From assembly GCA_947631845.1 (NCBI GenBank), contig CANRMY010000008.1, positions 1 to 62,174 of the forward strand: a DNA stretch of 62,174 bases, in the 5' to 3' direction. The number at the start of each line of letters is the position of its first letter. The first letter of the stretch is position 1. A program made the translations under genes and the position numbers. Positions 17,168-26,060 of the stretch are shown in pieces. The DNA is from an uncultured Oscillospiraceae bacterium (GTDB taxonomy: Bacteria > Bacillota > Clostridia > Oscillospirales > Oscillospiraceae). Below the pieces are notes generated by a model that had not been told where the DNA came from, did not search any database, and worked only from the letters and a program-made list of their open reading frames with translations.

Positions 17168-18277
17168 ATGGCCCAGAGGATACGGAAAAGCACGGCGCAG
17201 CAGATCGTGGAGACGGTGAAGGATGTGTCCGGCTGTGACGTGAATTTTATAGACCGTGACGGTATCATCTTCGCAAGCACCGACCATAAGCGCGTGGGGG
17301 ACTACCACGAGGTCGGATTCCGGGTCGTCAAGACCGGAGAGGCGATCGAGGTGGGATCCGACGACGCCTTTTTGGGGACTCACCGGGGCGTCAACCTGCC
17401 GTTTGTCTATCGGGGCGAGGCCATCGCCGCCATCGGCATCACCGGCGAACCGGACGAGGTCCGCAAGTATGTCCACCTGGCATTGCGCATCACGGCGCTT
17501 ATCTTGCGCGAGCAGGAGCTTGACGAGCGAAGCGGCAATGAGAAGGCGCGGCTCAACTACATTATCCGGGCGTTGACATCGGGAGAGCCCTTGAATATGG
17601 ATTTTCTGAAATCGAATCTGGAACTATTCGGGCTGAGACCCGATTCCCTCTGCAGAACACTGATCGTCCGGCGTGACACGGAGAGGCGCCTCGCCAACGT
17701 GTCAGCGGTGGAGGCGGGGGTGGAGGCGGCCTTCGAGCAAATGGGAGCCGGGCTTCATACCTTCACATATCCGGGAGACTATGTGGCGATTTTAGAGGAA
17801 CGGCGCCTTACAAGCTGCGTGCGGATCCTGCGCTCTCTCGCGGCGGATCATCCCGGCGTGCTCAGGATCGGCGTTGGGAGCGCGGACACGCTCACCCGTC
17901 AGGACAGGTCATACGAGGCGGCCTCCATCGCTCTGCGGAGCCTTCGCGGAGAATATGGTCTTGCCGTCTTTGACGAGCTCGATCTGGATATCCTCCTTGG
18001 CAGTGTGCCCGAGCCCGCCCGACGCAGGTTTCTGGAAAAGACAGCCGCAAATCTCACCGGCGCGGACCGGGAGCTTCTCGCGTCCTATTTTTCCGGCGGC
18101 ATGTCCCTGAAGGCCGTGAGCGAGGAGCTGTTCATGCACAAAAATACCATCCAGTACAGGCTGGACCGCATCGCCCGCGAAACAGGACGAAATCCCAGGG
18201 TATTCAAGGATGCTGTCGTCCTCTATCTGGCCCTGAAGCTGATGAACGGCGAAGAAAACGGTTTTGGCCATTCCTAA
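17168..18277 (+). CDS. cdaR: CdaR/sugar-diacid-type transcriptional regulator
   Basis: 369 aa. Residues 1 to about 130 form the diacid-recognition domain (AQQIVETVKDVSGCDVNFID, then DRDGIIFASTDHKRVGDYH). The middle is the variable PucR/CdaR region, and the C-terminus holds the helix-turn-helix SYFSGGMSLKAVSEELF / HKNTIQYRLDRI. CdaR proteins sense glycerate or diacids and activate garate/glucarate/glycerate genes. Divergent from garK-gntP with shared repeats between. The start ATG at 17168 follows GGGGTGG. Confidence 0.9.
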   Translation: MAQRIRKSTAQQIVETVKDVSGCDVNFIDRDGIIFASTDHKRVGDYHEVGFRVVKTGEAIEVGSDDAFLGTHRGVNLPFVYRGEAIAAIGITGEPDEVRKYVHLALRITALILREQELDERSGNEKARLNYIIRALTSGEPLNMDFLKSNLELFGLRPDSLCRTLIVRRDTERRLANVSAVEAGVEAAFEQMGAGLHTFTYPGDYVAILEERRLTSCVRILRSLAADHPGVLRIGVGSADTLTRQDRSYEAASIALRSLRGEYGLAVFDELDLDILLGSVPEPARRRFLEKTAANLTGADRELLASYFSGGMSLKAVSEELFMHKNTIQYRLDRIARETGRNPRVFKDAVVLYLALKLMNGEENGFGHS

Positions 18278-18313
18278 AAGCAGCCGGTTGGGCAAACGGA
18301 CAGGGGCGGACGG

Positions 18314-18342
18314 TTGCAATTTGCGCTGATTTGTGGTAGGCT
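18314..18342 (+). promoter_or_regulatory. Weak promoter candidate before the kinase-GH13 pair
   Basis: TTGCAA (18314-18319), 17-bp spacer, TAGGCT (18337-18342). The -10 is poor but keeps the key TA and final T. Lies between cdaR and the kinase gene; otherwise 18278-18469 shows only GC-rich sequence without a gene. Confidence 0.3.
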
Positions 18343-18469
18343 TTTAGCAGAGCGGGAGGGAACTGCGTAAAGGTTATGGCCCGGCCCCGGAGCGGGAGGG
18401 CTTCCGGCGGCGGACGGTATCCGGCTTTACGTTCCTGAAACGGTTTCAAAACGGCGAGGAGGAATCCGA

Positions 18470-19222
18470 ATGAAAAACATCGACCTGAGCATCCTTCCCC
18501 ACGGCGACATGCCGGGGGACAAGATCGAGATCGAGCAGCACCACATTGAAAAGGCGGAGAGGATCTACCCCGTCCTTAAGTCCATGCTGACAGGCCCCAA
18601 GACCGTGGTCTGCGTCTGCGGCGGCTCCGGCGTGGGCAAATCGGAGATCGCCTCCCTGCTGGCGGGGATGCTCCGGGCAGACGGGATCGGCGCTTACGTC
18701 ATGAGCGGCGACAACTATCCCCACCGCATCCCCGTGGAGAACGACGCCCAGCGGGAGCGGGTCTACGCGGAGGGCGGCCGGGAGGCGCTGGACGATTACC
18801 TGGGGAGTCAAAAGGAGATCGACTTTGCGCTGGTAAGCTCCATTCTGGCCAAATTCAAGGCCGGGGAGAGTCCCATATCCTTAAAGCGCATGGGGCGCAC
18901 GCCGGAGGAGCTGTGGTTCGATGAGGTGGACTTTACAGATATAAGCGTGCTTATTTTGGAGTGGACCCACGGCAACAGCGACAACGTGATCGGCGTTGAC
19001 ATCCCGATTTTATTGAACTCCACCCCCGCCGAGACCCTGGAGCACCGGCGCAAACGGGCCCGGGACAAGGGCGTGGACAGCCCCTTTACCACCATGGTGC
19101 TGGAGCTGGAGCAGACGAAGCTCCACGCCCAGGCCCACAAGGCCAAGATCATTGTCACGAAAGCCGGGGATATCATAAGCTTTGATACATATTTGAAGCT
19201 CATGGAGGCGCAAAATGGCTGA
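18470..19222 (+). CDS. P-loop kinase of the uridine-kinase-like superfamily
   Basis: 250 aa. Walker A CVCGGSGVGKSEIAS (about residues 47-62), a lid-type Arg-rich segment LEHRRKRARDKG (about 192-203), and acidic residues in VLILEWTHGN. Clearly an NTP-dependent small-molecule kinase, but the substrate is not evident; it is longer than adenylylsulfate kinase and lacks uridine-kinase substrate motifs that I can confirm. It overlaps the GH13 gene by 8 nt, so the two are likely coupled and act in one pathway. GAGGAGG precedes the ATG. Confidence 0.75.
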   Translation: MKNIDLSILPHGDMPGDKIEIEQHHIEKAERIYPVLKSMLTGPKTVVCVCGGSGVGKSEIASLLAGMLRADGIGAYVMSGDNYPHRIPVENDAQRERVYAEGGREALDDYLGSQKEIDFALVSSILAKFKAGESPISLKRMGRTPEELWFDEVDFTDISVLILEWTHGNSDNVIGVDIPILLNSTPAETLEHRRKRARDKGVDSPFTTMVLELEQTKLHAQAHKAKIIVTKAGDIISFDTYLKLMEAQNG

Positions 19223-20705
19223 CTTGGGACCGATGCTGAACCTGTACCCCGACAGCGTGGGCGGAAATCTGGCCGCCGCGGCGGATTTTCTGGAGCTTCC
19301 CGCGCTGCGCGGGGCCTTCTCCTCTGTCTACGTCCTCCCCAGCCTCTTCCACTCGGATCTGGACCGGGGCTTTTGCGTGGTGGACTACGGGCTTGAAGAG
19401 ACGTTGGCGACTGACGGTGACCTTGCGCGTCTGCGGGCGCTGGGGCTTGACCTGAAGCTGGACATCGTCTTAAACCACGCCTCTGTCCAGTCGCCGCAGT
19501 TTCAGGATCTGCTGAAAAACGGCGAAAAAAGCGAATACCGGGACTTCTTCATCGACTGGAACAAATTCTGGGACGGGTGCGGTGAGATGACGGCGGAGGG
19601 GTACATACAGCCCGAGGAGAAGTACATCAAGGATATGTTCTTCCGCAAGCCGGGGCTTCCCATCCTGATGGTGCGTTTCCCCGACGGGTCGGAAAAGCCC
19701 TACTGGAACACCTTCTACCAGAAGGTGTGGGAGGAGGACGGAGAGCGGAAATACTTAGGTCAGATGGATCTCAACATAAACTCCCCTCAGGTGTGGGCCT
19801 TTTACGACGAGACGCTGAAGCGCCTTTCGAAGTACGGCGCGAAGATCATCCGCCTCGACGCCTTCGCTTACGCGCCCAAGGCCCCCGGCAAGCGCAACTT
19901 TTTAAACGAGCCGGATACCTGGCAGGTGCTTGACCGGGTAAAGACCCTGGCGGATCGGTACGGCCTGACGCTTCTCCCGGAGATCCACGCCGCCTACGGG
20001 GAGGGCGTGTACAAAAAAATAGCCGGTAACGGCTACATGACCTACGATTTCTTCCTTCCCGGCCTCCTTCTCGACGCCTTTGAGCGAAAGAGCGGCGTGT
20101 ATTTGAAAAAATGGGCGGATGAGCTCATCCGGGACAATATCCGCACGGTCAATATGCTGGGCTGTCACGACGGGATCCCGCTTTTAGACCTGAAGGGCCT
20201 CCTGCCGGACGGGGACATTGAAGCGCTCATCGCCACGCTGGTCGCCCGGGGCGGCTTTGTGAAGGACCTGCACGGGGCGAAGAACATGTACTACCAGGTC
20301 AACGCCACCTACCTGTCCGCCCTGGGCGGGGACGAGGAGCGCCTGTGCATGGCCCGGGCCGTACAGATCTTCATGCCGGGAAAGCCCCAGGTGTGGTATC
20401 TGGACCTTCTGAACGGCCTGAACGACTACGAGGCGGTACGCCGCGCCGGCGAGGGCGGGCACAAGGAGATAAACCGCACGAATCTGACGGCTGACGAGGC
20501 CGCGCGCCGCCTCCAAAGCCCCACGGTCCAAAAACAGCTGGAGCTCCTGCGCCTGCGCAATTCTCACCCAGCCTTCTCGGAGAGCGCGGATATTGATATC
20601 GAGGCCAACGGCTCCGTCCTCCGCATCGTCCGGCGCAGCGGCCCGGCCCGCGCGGCCCTGGAGGCCGATTTTGAAAGCGGCCGGTACGCCGTGACTGCGT
20701 CGTGA
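19215..20705 (+). CDS. GH13 sucrose-phosphorylase-like glycoside phosphorylase
   Basis: 496 aa, the typical length of GH13 subfamily 18 phosphorylases. The nucleophile is predicted as Asp215 in IIRLDAFAY, the acid/base as Glu256 in LLPEIHAAYG, and the transition-state Asp319 in GCHDGIPLLD. No signal peptide, so it acts in the cytosol. Family members use phosphate to split sucrose, sucrose-6F-phosphate, glucosylglycerol or glucosylglycerate into glucose-1-phosphate plus the acceptor. Its position next to glycerate kinase, a GntP carrier and CdaR makes glucosylglycerate an attractive but unproven substrate. Confidence 0.82.
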   Translation: MADLGPMLNLYPDSVGGNLAAAADFLELPALRGAFSSVYVLPSLFHSDLDRGFCVVDYGLEETLATDGDLARLRALGLDLKLDIVLNHASVQSPQFQDLLKNGEKSEYRDFFIDWNKFWDGCGEMTAEGYIQPEEKYIKDMFFRKPGLPILMVRFPDGSEKPYWNTFYQKVWEEDGERKYLGQMDLNINSPQVWAFYDETLKRLSKYGAKIIRLDAFAYAPKAPGKRNFLNEPDTWQVLDRVKTLADRYGLTLLPEIHAAYGEGVYKKIAGNGYMTYDFFLPGLLLDAFERKSGVYLKKWADELIRDNIRTVNMLGCHDGIPLLDLKGLLPDGDIEALIATLVARGGFVKDLHGAKNMYYQVNATYLSALGGDEERLCMARAVQIFMPGKPQVWYLDLLNGLNDYEAVRRAGEGGHKEINRTNLTADEAARRLQSPTVQKQLELLRLRNSHPAFSESADIDIEANGSVLRIVRRSGPARAALEADFESGRYAVTAS

Positions 20706-20706
20706 G

Positions 20707-20785
20707 GCCCCGCGTGTTTTCCGGCAAGGGGCGTTTTTTGACAGACTGAAAGGGATCTCCCCTGCCGGGGGAGATCCCTTTTGCG
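20707..20785 (+). terminator. Terminator region between GH13 and the convergent YcxB-like gene
   Basis: A weak GCCCC...GGGGC stem with a T6 run ends at 20739. It is followed by TTTTTTGACAGACTGAAA (20734-20751) and a strong hairpin, AAAGGGATCTCCCC paired with GGGGGAGATCCCTTT and ending in TTTT (about 20749-20783). The second hairpin can serve both strands. The GACAG motif recurs near other hairpins in this window. Confidence 0.75.
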
Positions 20786-20808
20786 ATATATAATGTGCGG
20801 AATATATA

Positions 20809-21318
20809 TTATTTGCTCCACTCCTGAATGAGCCGCAGGACGTCCTCTTTTGTCCCCAGGGTAAAGCTGTCCAGGGCGATCATGACGCCCAGCTTGCCGG
20901 TATTCTGGATGATCATCAGGTGCTCCGTCTCCAGCGTCCTGGTCACGTCCTCGTAGTTCACGATCAACGGGTCCACGGTGGTCAACACCTCCATGCGGTC
21001 CTCATAGAACCGGGTGACCCGCTCCATCTCGCCATCGGAGCGCTCCCTCATAGCCTTCCAGCCCTTTTTGATGCGGCTCCGGGGGAGGAGCACCGCCAGA
21101 TAGAGCACCACCAGCGCCAGAGCGACCGTCTCGATGAGCACGGGGATCAGGTGGCCGCCCCGCCAGAGGATATAGGCACCCACGGCGGCCCACACGGCAA
21201 CCAGGAAAATCAGGATCTTTTTCAGGGCGGGGCCGTAGTCCAGATCGATCAGGCGCTTCATGCCCTCCCGGAAAAGCTCCTCAGTGACGGTAAATTTATT
21301 CTCGGCGATCAGCTTCAT
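20809..21318 (-). CDS. YcxB-like membrane protein, unknown function
   Basis: 169 aa. Two membrane helices at about residues 33-52 and 57-79, then a cytosolic C-terminal domain with FYEDRMEVLTTVDPLIVNYEDV and IMI-type beta strands, the YcxB-like arrangement. Function of the family is unknown. Ends 9 nt after the DegV gene stop, so it is probably the second gene of a degV operon. Confidence 0.65.
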   Translation of the reverse strand: MKLIAENKFTVTEELFREGMKRLIDLDYGPALKKILIFLVAVWAAVGAYILWRGGHLIPVLIETVALALVVLYLAVLLPRSRIKKGWKAMRERSDGEMERVTRFYEDRMEVLTTVDPLIVNYEDVTRTLETEHLMIIQNTGKLGVMIALDSFTLGTKEDVLRLIQEWSK

Positions 21319-21327
21319 CCCGAACCC

Positions 21328-22170
21328 TCACTTTCTGTAGAAAAGGATGCCCAGCGTCCCCGGCCCGCAGTGGCAGGAGACGGTACACCCGGCGCGGGTG
21401 TGGATGATCTCCTGAAAGGGCGCCAGCTCCCGGACGGTACGCTCGGCAAGGGCACGGCACGCCTCGTCCACGCCGGAGTCGGTGATGAAGATCCGCCCTG
21501 TATCCACTGTGGAGGGATCGGCCAGCTTGTCCCGGATGTACGCCTCGATGCAGACGGAGAGCCGGCCGCGGTATTTCTTGCCCACGCCCATAGCGCCGTC
21601 CTTCACATAGATGCAGGGGTGGAGCTTCAGAAGGTTGGCCCCCAGCGCCGCCAGCGCCGTACACCGCCCGCCCCGGCGCAGATAGTCCAGCGTATCCACC
21701 ACAAAGCTCACGTCCAGCTTCTCCCGCTTTTCGTCCAGCCGCCGCTTGATCTCGGCGGGATCTACGCCGGCCTCCGCCATGTCGCAGGCGTCCAGCACCA
21801 GGTGGCCGATGCCGGTGGAGAGATTTTTGCTGTCCACCACATAGACGTTCCCCAGCTCCTGGGCGGCGATGCAGGCGTTCTGATAGCAGGAGGACATCTG
21901 CGCGCTGATGGTGAAGTGGACAATGGCGTCGCACTCCTTCAAAAGCGCGCCAAACACGTCCAGATAGTCCTGGACATTCACGGCGGAGGTGGCGCCCAGC
22001 TGTCCGCAGGCGGCGATCTTCTCATAGAGCTGGTCGGGCGTGATCTCCGTTCCGTCCTTGTATGTGCCCCCCGCCACGCTGACGGAGAGGGGCGTCACGG
22101 TGATGCCCCGCGCCGCGATCAGCTCCGGGGACAGGTCGCATGTGCTGTCGGCGGTTATCTTTATTTTCAC
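21328..22170 (-). CDS. DegV family fatty-acid-binding protein
   Basis: 280 aa, the standard DegV length. N-terminus KIKITADSTCDLSPELIAARGI is diagnostic; FTISAQMSSCYQNA and SFVVDTLDYLRRGGR follow the two-lobed fold. DegV/FakB proteins bind a fatty acid and, with FakA, allow its phosphorylation. No fakA in the window. Cytosolic. Confidence 0.93.
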   Translation of the reverse strand: MKIKITADSTCDLSPELIAARGITVTPLSVSVAGGTYKDGTEITPDQLYEKIAACGQLGATSAVNVQDYLDVFGALLKECDAIVHFTISAQMSSCYQNACIAAQELGNVYVVDSKNLSTGIGHLVLDACDMAEAGVDPAEIKRRLDEKREKLDVSFVVDTLDYLRRGGRCTALAALGANLLKLHPCIYVKDGAMGVGKKYRGRLSVCIEAYIRDKLADPSTVDTGRIFITDSGVDEACRALAERTVRELAPFQEIIHTRAGCTVSCHCGPGTLGILFYRK

Positions 22171-22276
22171 AGGCAGTACCCCCTATAACGCGTATACTGG
22201 AATTATATTCTTTTGCGCTCCGCCTGTCAAGCGTCAAAGACGGCCGGAGCGTTCGCCGGTATGCCGTCCAAATCCC

Positions 22277-22828
22277 TTATTCCCGTCCGGCCAGAATGGA
22301 CTCCATGTTGTCCAGGATAAATTTCTGCGCCTCCCGGTCATACAGCACCACATCATAGGGCCCGTTCTGCCCCTGGCGGTGCTCCAGGCGGATCCCCAGG
22401 CTCTCGCCGAAGGGCGTGGGCCGTTTGCTCTGCTTGCCGCCGGCATCCGTGACGGTCCGCAGCGCGCCGGCGTCCACAAGGAAGGTGGTGATGTCCCGGT
22501 AGCACAGCTTTTTCATATTGTCACCGGCGGCCAGCGCGTCGATCCGCTGGGTGATCTTGGTGACGGGCAGCGGCTCCGGCGGGAATTCATAGCGGTCCAG
22601 CTGCTCCCGCGTGATATGGAACGGCGCCTTTTTTCCCTTTTTGGGGGCCGCGCCCCCGGCGTCCGCCACCCGACCCAGCACCTCCTCCACGTAGAGGAGG
22701 CACCGGCAGATATGTATGTTATTCAATACGCTGTCGTCGCTCACGTCCGCGCCGGTAATGGGATCCCGGCCCCTGGCCAGCATCCCGATATACTCCCTGG
22801 CGGCCGTCAATTTATCAAGCTCATTCAT
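22277..22828 (-). CDS. Conserved hypothetical protein
   Basis: 183 aa, no signal peptide or membrane helix. N-terminal helical part (AREYIGMLARGRDPITGADV...NNIHICRCLLYVEEVL), a basic Lys/Gly linker near 62-70, and a C-terminal domain with TPFGESLGIRLEHR and YDVVLYDREAQKFILDNM that could be winged-helix-like. I know similar unannotated proteins from Clostridia but no function. AGGCGCGACAG lies upstream of the ATG, a weak ribosome site. Flanked by degV and the GH105 operon, not obviously part of either. Confidence 0.7.
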   Translation of the reverse strand: MNELDKLTAAREYIGMLARGRDPITGADVSDDSVLNNIHICRCLLYVEEVLGRVADAGGAAPKKGKKAPFHITREQLDRYEFPPEPLPVTKITQRIDALAAGDNMKKLCYRDITTFLVDAGALRTVTDAGGKQSKRPTPFGESLGIRLEHRQGQNGPYDVVLYDREAQKFILDNMESILAGRE

Positions 22829-22975
22829 CTGTCGCGCCTCCTGTGGATTGAATGTATCGCTGCTCCTTCGCCTCCCGGCCCGGGCCGGGAAAGGAAATCC
22901 CGCGCATTTCGGGCTCGAAAGCGCGGGATACTCTGTGATTCGGGCTGTATGAGCGCCGGAAAGCGGGCTCTCCGC

Positions 22976-24118
22976 TTATTCGTCGTCCAGCTCGTGGCTT
23001 AAGAGGTGCTCTGTGTAGCACATGAGGAAGGGAGCCACGCCCTTGGCGTCGTTCTCCACGATGGGTTCGGAGATATAATATGCGAAGGAGCCGTCGCGGC
23101 GGCGGTTGTTCTCCGGCCCCAGGCCGGCCACCAGGCAGATACCGCCCAGGTTCAGCTTGCCGTCCCGCTCGGTGAGATACCGGTCGCAGATGGAGCGGAA
23201 AATGGCCTCGCCCCGGGGGCAGTAGTTGTAGTCCAGGATCCCCAGGCGCGCGCCCTTCAGGAAGAAATAGGCCACCATGGCGCTGCCGGAGGTCTCCGGG
23301 TAGTTGCCCTCCCGGCCCACCTGGTTGGGCACCTGATAGAGCATCCCGGATTCGTGGTCGATGTAGGGCAGGAGATTCTTGGCCAGCTCGCGGGCGATGG
23401 AGATCATCTCGTCCTTGAAATCGTCATGGCCGGGGGCAATGTAGCTGATCACGTCCACCAGCGCGGCGGCGAACCAGCCCAGGGAGCGCAGCCAGGGGTT
23501 CTGGGACTTGCCGTCCGGGCCGGCCCAGAACGCCTTGCCGGAGGCGTCGTAGCCGTGGCGGTAGAGGCCCGTCTCGGGATCCAGCATCTTCTCGTGGACG
23601 GTGTGGAACTGGCGGCGGATATCCTCATAGCCGGCGCAGTTTTCAAACTCCGTGGTGTAGCGGGTGTAGAACACCTGGGCCATATAGAGGCCGTCCAGCC
23701 ACACCTGGTTGGGATAGATGGCCTTGTGCCAGAAGCTGCCCTCGACGGTCCTGGGCTGGCGGAGGATCTGGCCGTGCAGGTGCTCCATGGCCTTGCGGTA
23801 CTTCTCCTTGTGGGTGGCGGCGTACAGGTCGAACAGCACCCGGCCCTCGCAGATGTTGTCCAGGTTGTAGTCCTCCTCGGAGTAGCCCAGGATGGAGCCG
23901 TCCTCATGGACATAGAAATCAATGAAATTGTCCACGAAGTCAAAATACCTCTTCTCGCCGGTGATGGCGTAGAGGTTCAGAAGGGAGATCATCATACAAC
24001 CGTCGATGTAGTTCCAGCCGTTGATCTTGCCCTCCTTGATCTTCTCGATGTTCCACAGCGGCGTGCTGGGGGTGGAGTCCGCCATAACGCGCTCCACATA
24101 GCGTTCAATGGTGTTCAT
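22976..24118 (-). CDS. GH105/GH88-like unsaturated rhamnogalacturonyl (uronyl) hydrolase
   Basis: 380 aa from the ATG at 24118, preceded by TTGGAGG; an in-frame start at 24139 is less likely. Alpha/alpha-barrel pattern with repeated aromatic helices. VWLDGLYMAQVFYTRY contains the Asp expected to act as catalytic acid, and NPWLRSLGWFAAALVDV matches the second conserved helix pair. Such enzymes release the unsaturated uronic acid from pectin-derived disaccharides. No signal peptide, so it acts on imported oligomers. Third gene downstream of the isomerase and kduI; kduI acts on the unsaturated-uronate product. Confidence 0.88.
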   Translation of the reverse strand: MNTIERYVERVMADSTPSTPLWNIEKIKEGKINGWNYIDGCMMISLLNLYAITGEKRYFDFVDNFIDFYVHEDGSILGYSEEDYNLDNICEGRVLFDLYAATHKEKYRKAMEHLHGQILRQPRTVEGSFWHKAIYPNQVWLDGLYMAQVFYTRYTTEFENCAGYEDIRRQFHTVHEKMLDPETGLYRHGYDASGKAFWAGPDGKSQNPWLRSLGWFAAALVDVISYIAPGHDDFKDEMISIARELAKNLLPYIDHESGMLYQVPNQVGREGNYPETSGSAMVAYFFLKGARLGILDYNYCPRGEAIFRSICDRYLTERDGKLNLGGICLVAGLGPENNRRRDGSFAYYISEPIVENDAKGVAPFLMCYTEHLLSHELDDE

Positions 24119-24153
24119 CAGGTGACCTCCAAAAATCAATTTTTTACCCGGAA

Positions 24154-24182
24154 ACGGCCCCGCGCGGTGAAAGACGCGGGGC
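24154..24182. other. GC hairpin between kduI and the GH105 gene
   Basis: Perfect stem GGCCCCGCG / CGCGGGGCC with a 10-nt loop in the 82-nt spacer. It has no adjacent T run on the minus strand, so it is more likely an RNA-stabilising or processing hairpin setting kduI/GH105 mRNA ratios than a full terminator. Confidence 0.45.
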
Positions 24183-24200
24183 CATAAAGCCGCTTACAGC

Positions 24201-25043
24201 TTATTTCAGATCCTGGGTGGGGATGCCGTCCATGTCGTCAAAGTCCTGGTTCTCGCCGCACATACCCCAGATGAAGGTGTAGTTGGCGGTTCCCACGCCG
24301 GAGTGGATGGACCAGCTGGGGGAGATGACGGCCTCCTCGTTGTGCATCACCAGATGACGGGTCTCCTGGGGCTGGCCCATCATGTGGAACACGCACTGGT
24401 CAGGGGCGACCTCGAAGTACATATAGACCTCCATCCGGCGCTCATGGGTGTGACTGGGCATGGTGTTCCAGACGTTGCCGGGCAGCAGGGCGGTCATGCC
24501 CATGGAAAGCTGGCAGCTCTCGCACACGGCGGGGTGGATGTACTGGCGCAGGATGCGCTCGTTCACCGTCTCCTGGCTGCCCAGATGGTTGTAGCGGGCC
24601 TTCTCCATGGGGATCAGCACCGTGGGGCAGGTGCGGTGAGCGGGGCTGGAATTGACGTAGAACTTGGCGGGGTTGGCCTTATCGGCGGACTTGAACACCA
24701 GCTCCTTGGTGCCCATGCCCACATAGATGCCGTCCTTGGTGCCTACCTTGTATTCCACGCCGTCCAGGACCATGACGCCGGGGCCGCCAATGTTGATGGC
24801 GCCCAGCTCCCGGCGCTCCAGGAAATAGGGGGCGGCCAGCTCCTTGAAGGAGCCGAGAACCAGATCCTCCTCCACCGGCATGATGCCGCCGGCGATGATG
24901 CGGTCCTGATGGGAGTAGGTCAGGTTGATGGAATCGGGCTCAAAGATGTGGGAGATGTGATAGTGCCGGCGGAGGTCGGCGGTGTCGTAATGCTTGGAAT
25001 CGTCGGGGTGGTTGGCGTAACGGACGTCAAAGTTGATTTTCAT
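24201..25043 (-). CDS. kduI: 5-dehydro-4-deoxy-D-glucuronate isomerase
   Basis: 280 aa, the KduI length. Begins with the family hallmark [20 protein letters not shown]. The metal site is visible in [16 protein letters not shown] (His, His, Glu) with a later His in SWSIHSGVG. It converts 4-deoxy-L-threo-5-hexosulose uronate to 3-deoxy-D-glycero-2,5-hexodiulosonate in pectin and glycan breakdown. AGGAGGAAC precedes the ATG. KduD and the KDG kinase/aldolase are not in this window. Confidence 0.96.
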   Translation of the reverse strand: MKINFDVRYANHPDDSKHYDTADLRRHYHISHIFEPDSINLTYSHQDRIIAGGIMPVEEDLVLGSFKELAAPYFLERRELGAINIGGPGVMVLDGVEYKVGTKDGIYVGMGTKELVFKSADKANPAKFYVNSSPAHRTCPTVLIPMEKARYNHLGSQETVNERILRQYIHPAVCESCQLSMGMTALLPGNVWNTMPSHTHERRMEVYMYFEVAPDQCVFHMMGQPQETRHLVMHNEEAVISPSWSIHSGVGTANYTFIWGMCGENQDFDDMDGIPTQDLK

Positions 25044-25070
25044 GGTGGTGTTCCTCCTCGTATAATAAAG

Positions 25071-25916
25071 TTAAACAGTTTCCCAAATGTCTCTTACAGT
25101 CTTTACGGCGAAGGGGATATCCTCCCCCGTGGTGCCCTCCAGCACCAGGATGGCGTCGGGGTTGGAGACCTTGATCCGGCTGAGAATGGCCCGCTTGTCC
25201 AAATCCCCCTTGCCGAAGCCCACCTGCCGGGGGGCTTCGCCGCCGTCGCCCAGAAGGCAGTCCTTGATGTGGAAGAATTTGATCCTCTGGCCGAAGAGCT
25301 CCAGCCCCCGGTCAAGGATGGCCAGGTAATCGCGCTGATTGTCCGCGTCCATGTAATTGTAGAGGTCGAAGGTGACGTAGACGTTGGGCCGCCCCATGCG
25401 GCGGATCACCTCGCAGAGCATGTCCGGGCTCCAGCAGACGTGGCCCGCCGCGCCCTCCATGGCGATGTTCACCCCGTTTTCCGCGGCGATATCCGCCAAG
25501 CGTCCGAAGGTGTCCTCCACCAGCGCGTAGGCCTCCTCGGTGCGGTTTTTGGGATTGTACGTCCACTTGTCGTCGTTGTAGGAGCCCGTCTCGCTGCCCA
25601 CATACGCGCAGCCGAAGCTCCGGGCCGCCCGCAGATAATCCGCGAAGATGTCGAAGCACCGTTGGGCCTTGGCCCTGTCCGAGTGGACGGGGTTGAAGTA
25701 AGCGCCCAGAAGGGCCGGCGCCGCGCCGCCCTGGCGCAGAGCCCGGCCGATCTCCCCGGCCCGCTCAGGCGTTATGGCGCCGGGGACGTAGGGGATGTCG
25801 TCGTAGGACTTGTAGCACACCAGCTGCAGGCCGTCCAGGCCCAGCTCCTTCACTCTGGCGATAATGGCCTCCGTGCCCTTAACGCCCAGGTCGTGGCCGC
25901 GAATACAAAGCATCAT
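25071..25916 (-). CDS. Sugar phosphate isomerase/epimerase-like TIM-barrel protein
   Basis: 281 aa of the xylose-isomerase-like (AP endonuclease 2) fold. Metal-binding acidic residues are plausible in NIAMEGAAGH, VTFDLYNYM, FFHIKDC and VLEGTTG. Cytosolic. First gene of the isomerase-kduI-GH105 transcription unit, so it may epimerise or isomerise a uronate-derived keto sugar, but the substrate cannot be assigned from sequence. Confidence 0.85.
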   Translation of the reverse strand: MMLCIRGHDLGVKGTEAIIARVKELGLDGLQLVCYKSYDDIPYVPGAITPERAGEIGRALRQGGAAPALLGAYFNPVHSDRAKAQRCFDIFADYLRAARSFGCAYVGSETGSYNDDKWTYNPKNRTEEAYALVEDTFGRLADIAAENGVNIAMEGAAGHVCWSPDMLCEVIRRMGRPNVYVTFDLYNYMDADNQRDYLAILDRGLELFGQRIKFFHIKDCLLGDGGEAPRQVGFGKGDLDKRAILSRIKVSNPDAILVLEGTTGEDIPFAVKTVRDIWETV

Positions 25917-25933
25917 GGTTCCAGAACCTCCCC

Positions 25934-25985
25934 GTTTTATGCAGTCTGCAAAAAACTCAAATTCGGCTTTTTTCGAAAGTCTGTC
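25934..25985. repeat. Partial copy of a dispersed non-coding repeat
   Basis: GCAGTCTGC followed by AAAAAACTCAAATTCGG and CTTTTTTCG matches, in reverse, the right end of the repeat at 42693-42947 (CGAATTTGAGTTTTTGAC). Lies in the leader of the isomerase operon, downstream of its promoter, and so would be transcribed. Confidence 0.55.
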
Positions 25986-25994
25986 ATGTTAACC

Positions 25995-26023
25995 ATTATA
26001 CACCGCCCGGTAAGCCGTGGCAA
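25995..26023 (-). promoter_or_regulatory. Promoter of the isomerase-kduI-GH105 operon
   Basis: Minus-strand TTGCCA (26018-26023), 17-bp spacer, TATAAT (25995-26000). Predicted start near 25988 gives a roughly 70-nt leader. It is 38 nt past the AraC gene stop, so the catabolic genes have their own promoter that the AraC protein may control. Confidence 0.75.
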
Positions 26024-26060
26024 TAGTTATTTTCGACAGAAGATATTCATTTTTCGGAGG

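Noticed and set aside
22898-22931. Hairpin TCCCGCGC / GCGCGGGA upstream of the hypothetical protein gene as a terminator
   Set aside because: There is no T run on either strand, so it cannot be called a terminator; left as an unassigned GC palindrome.
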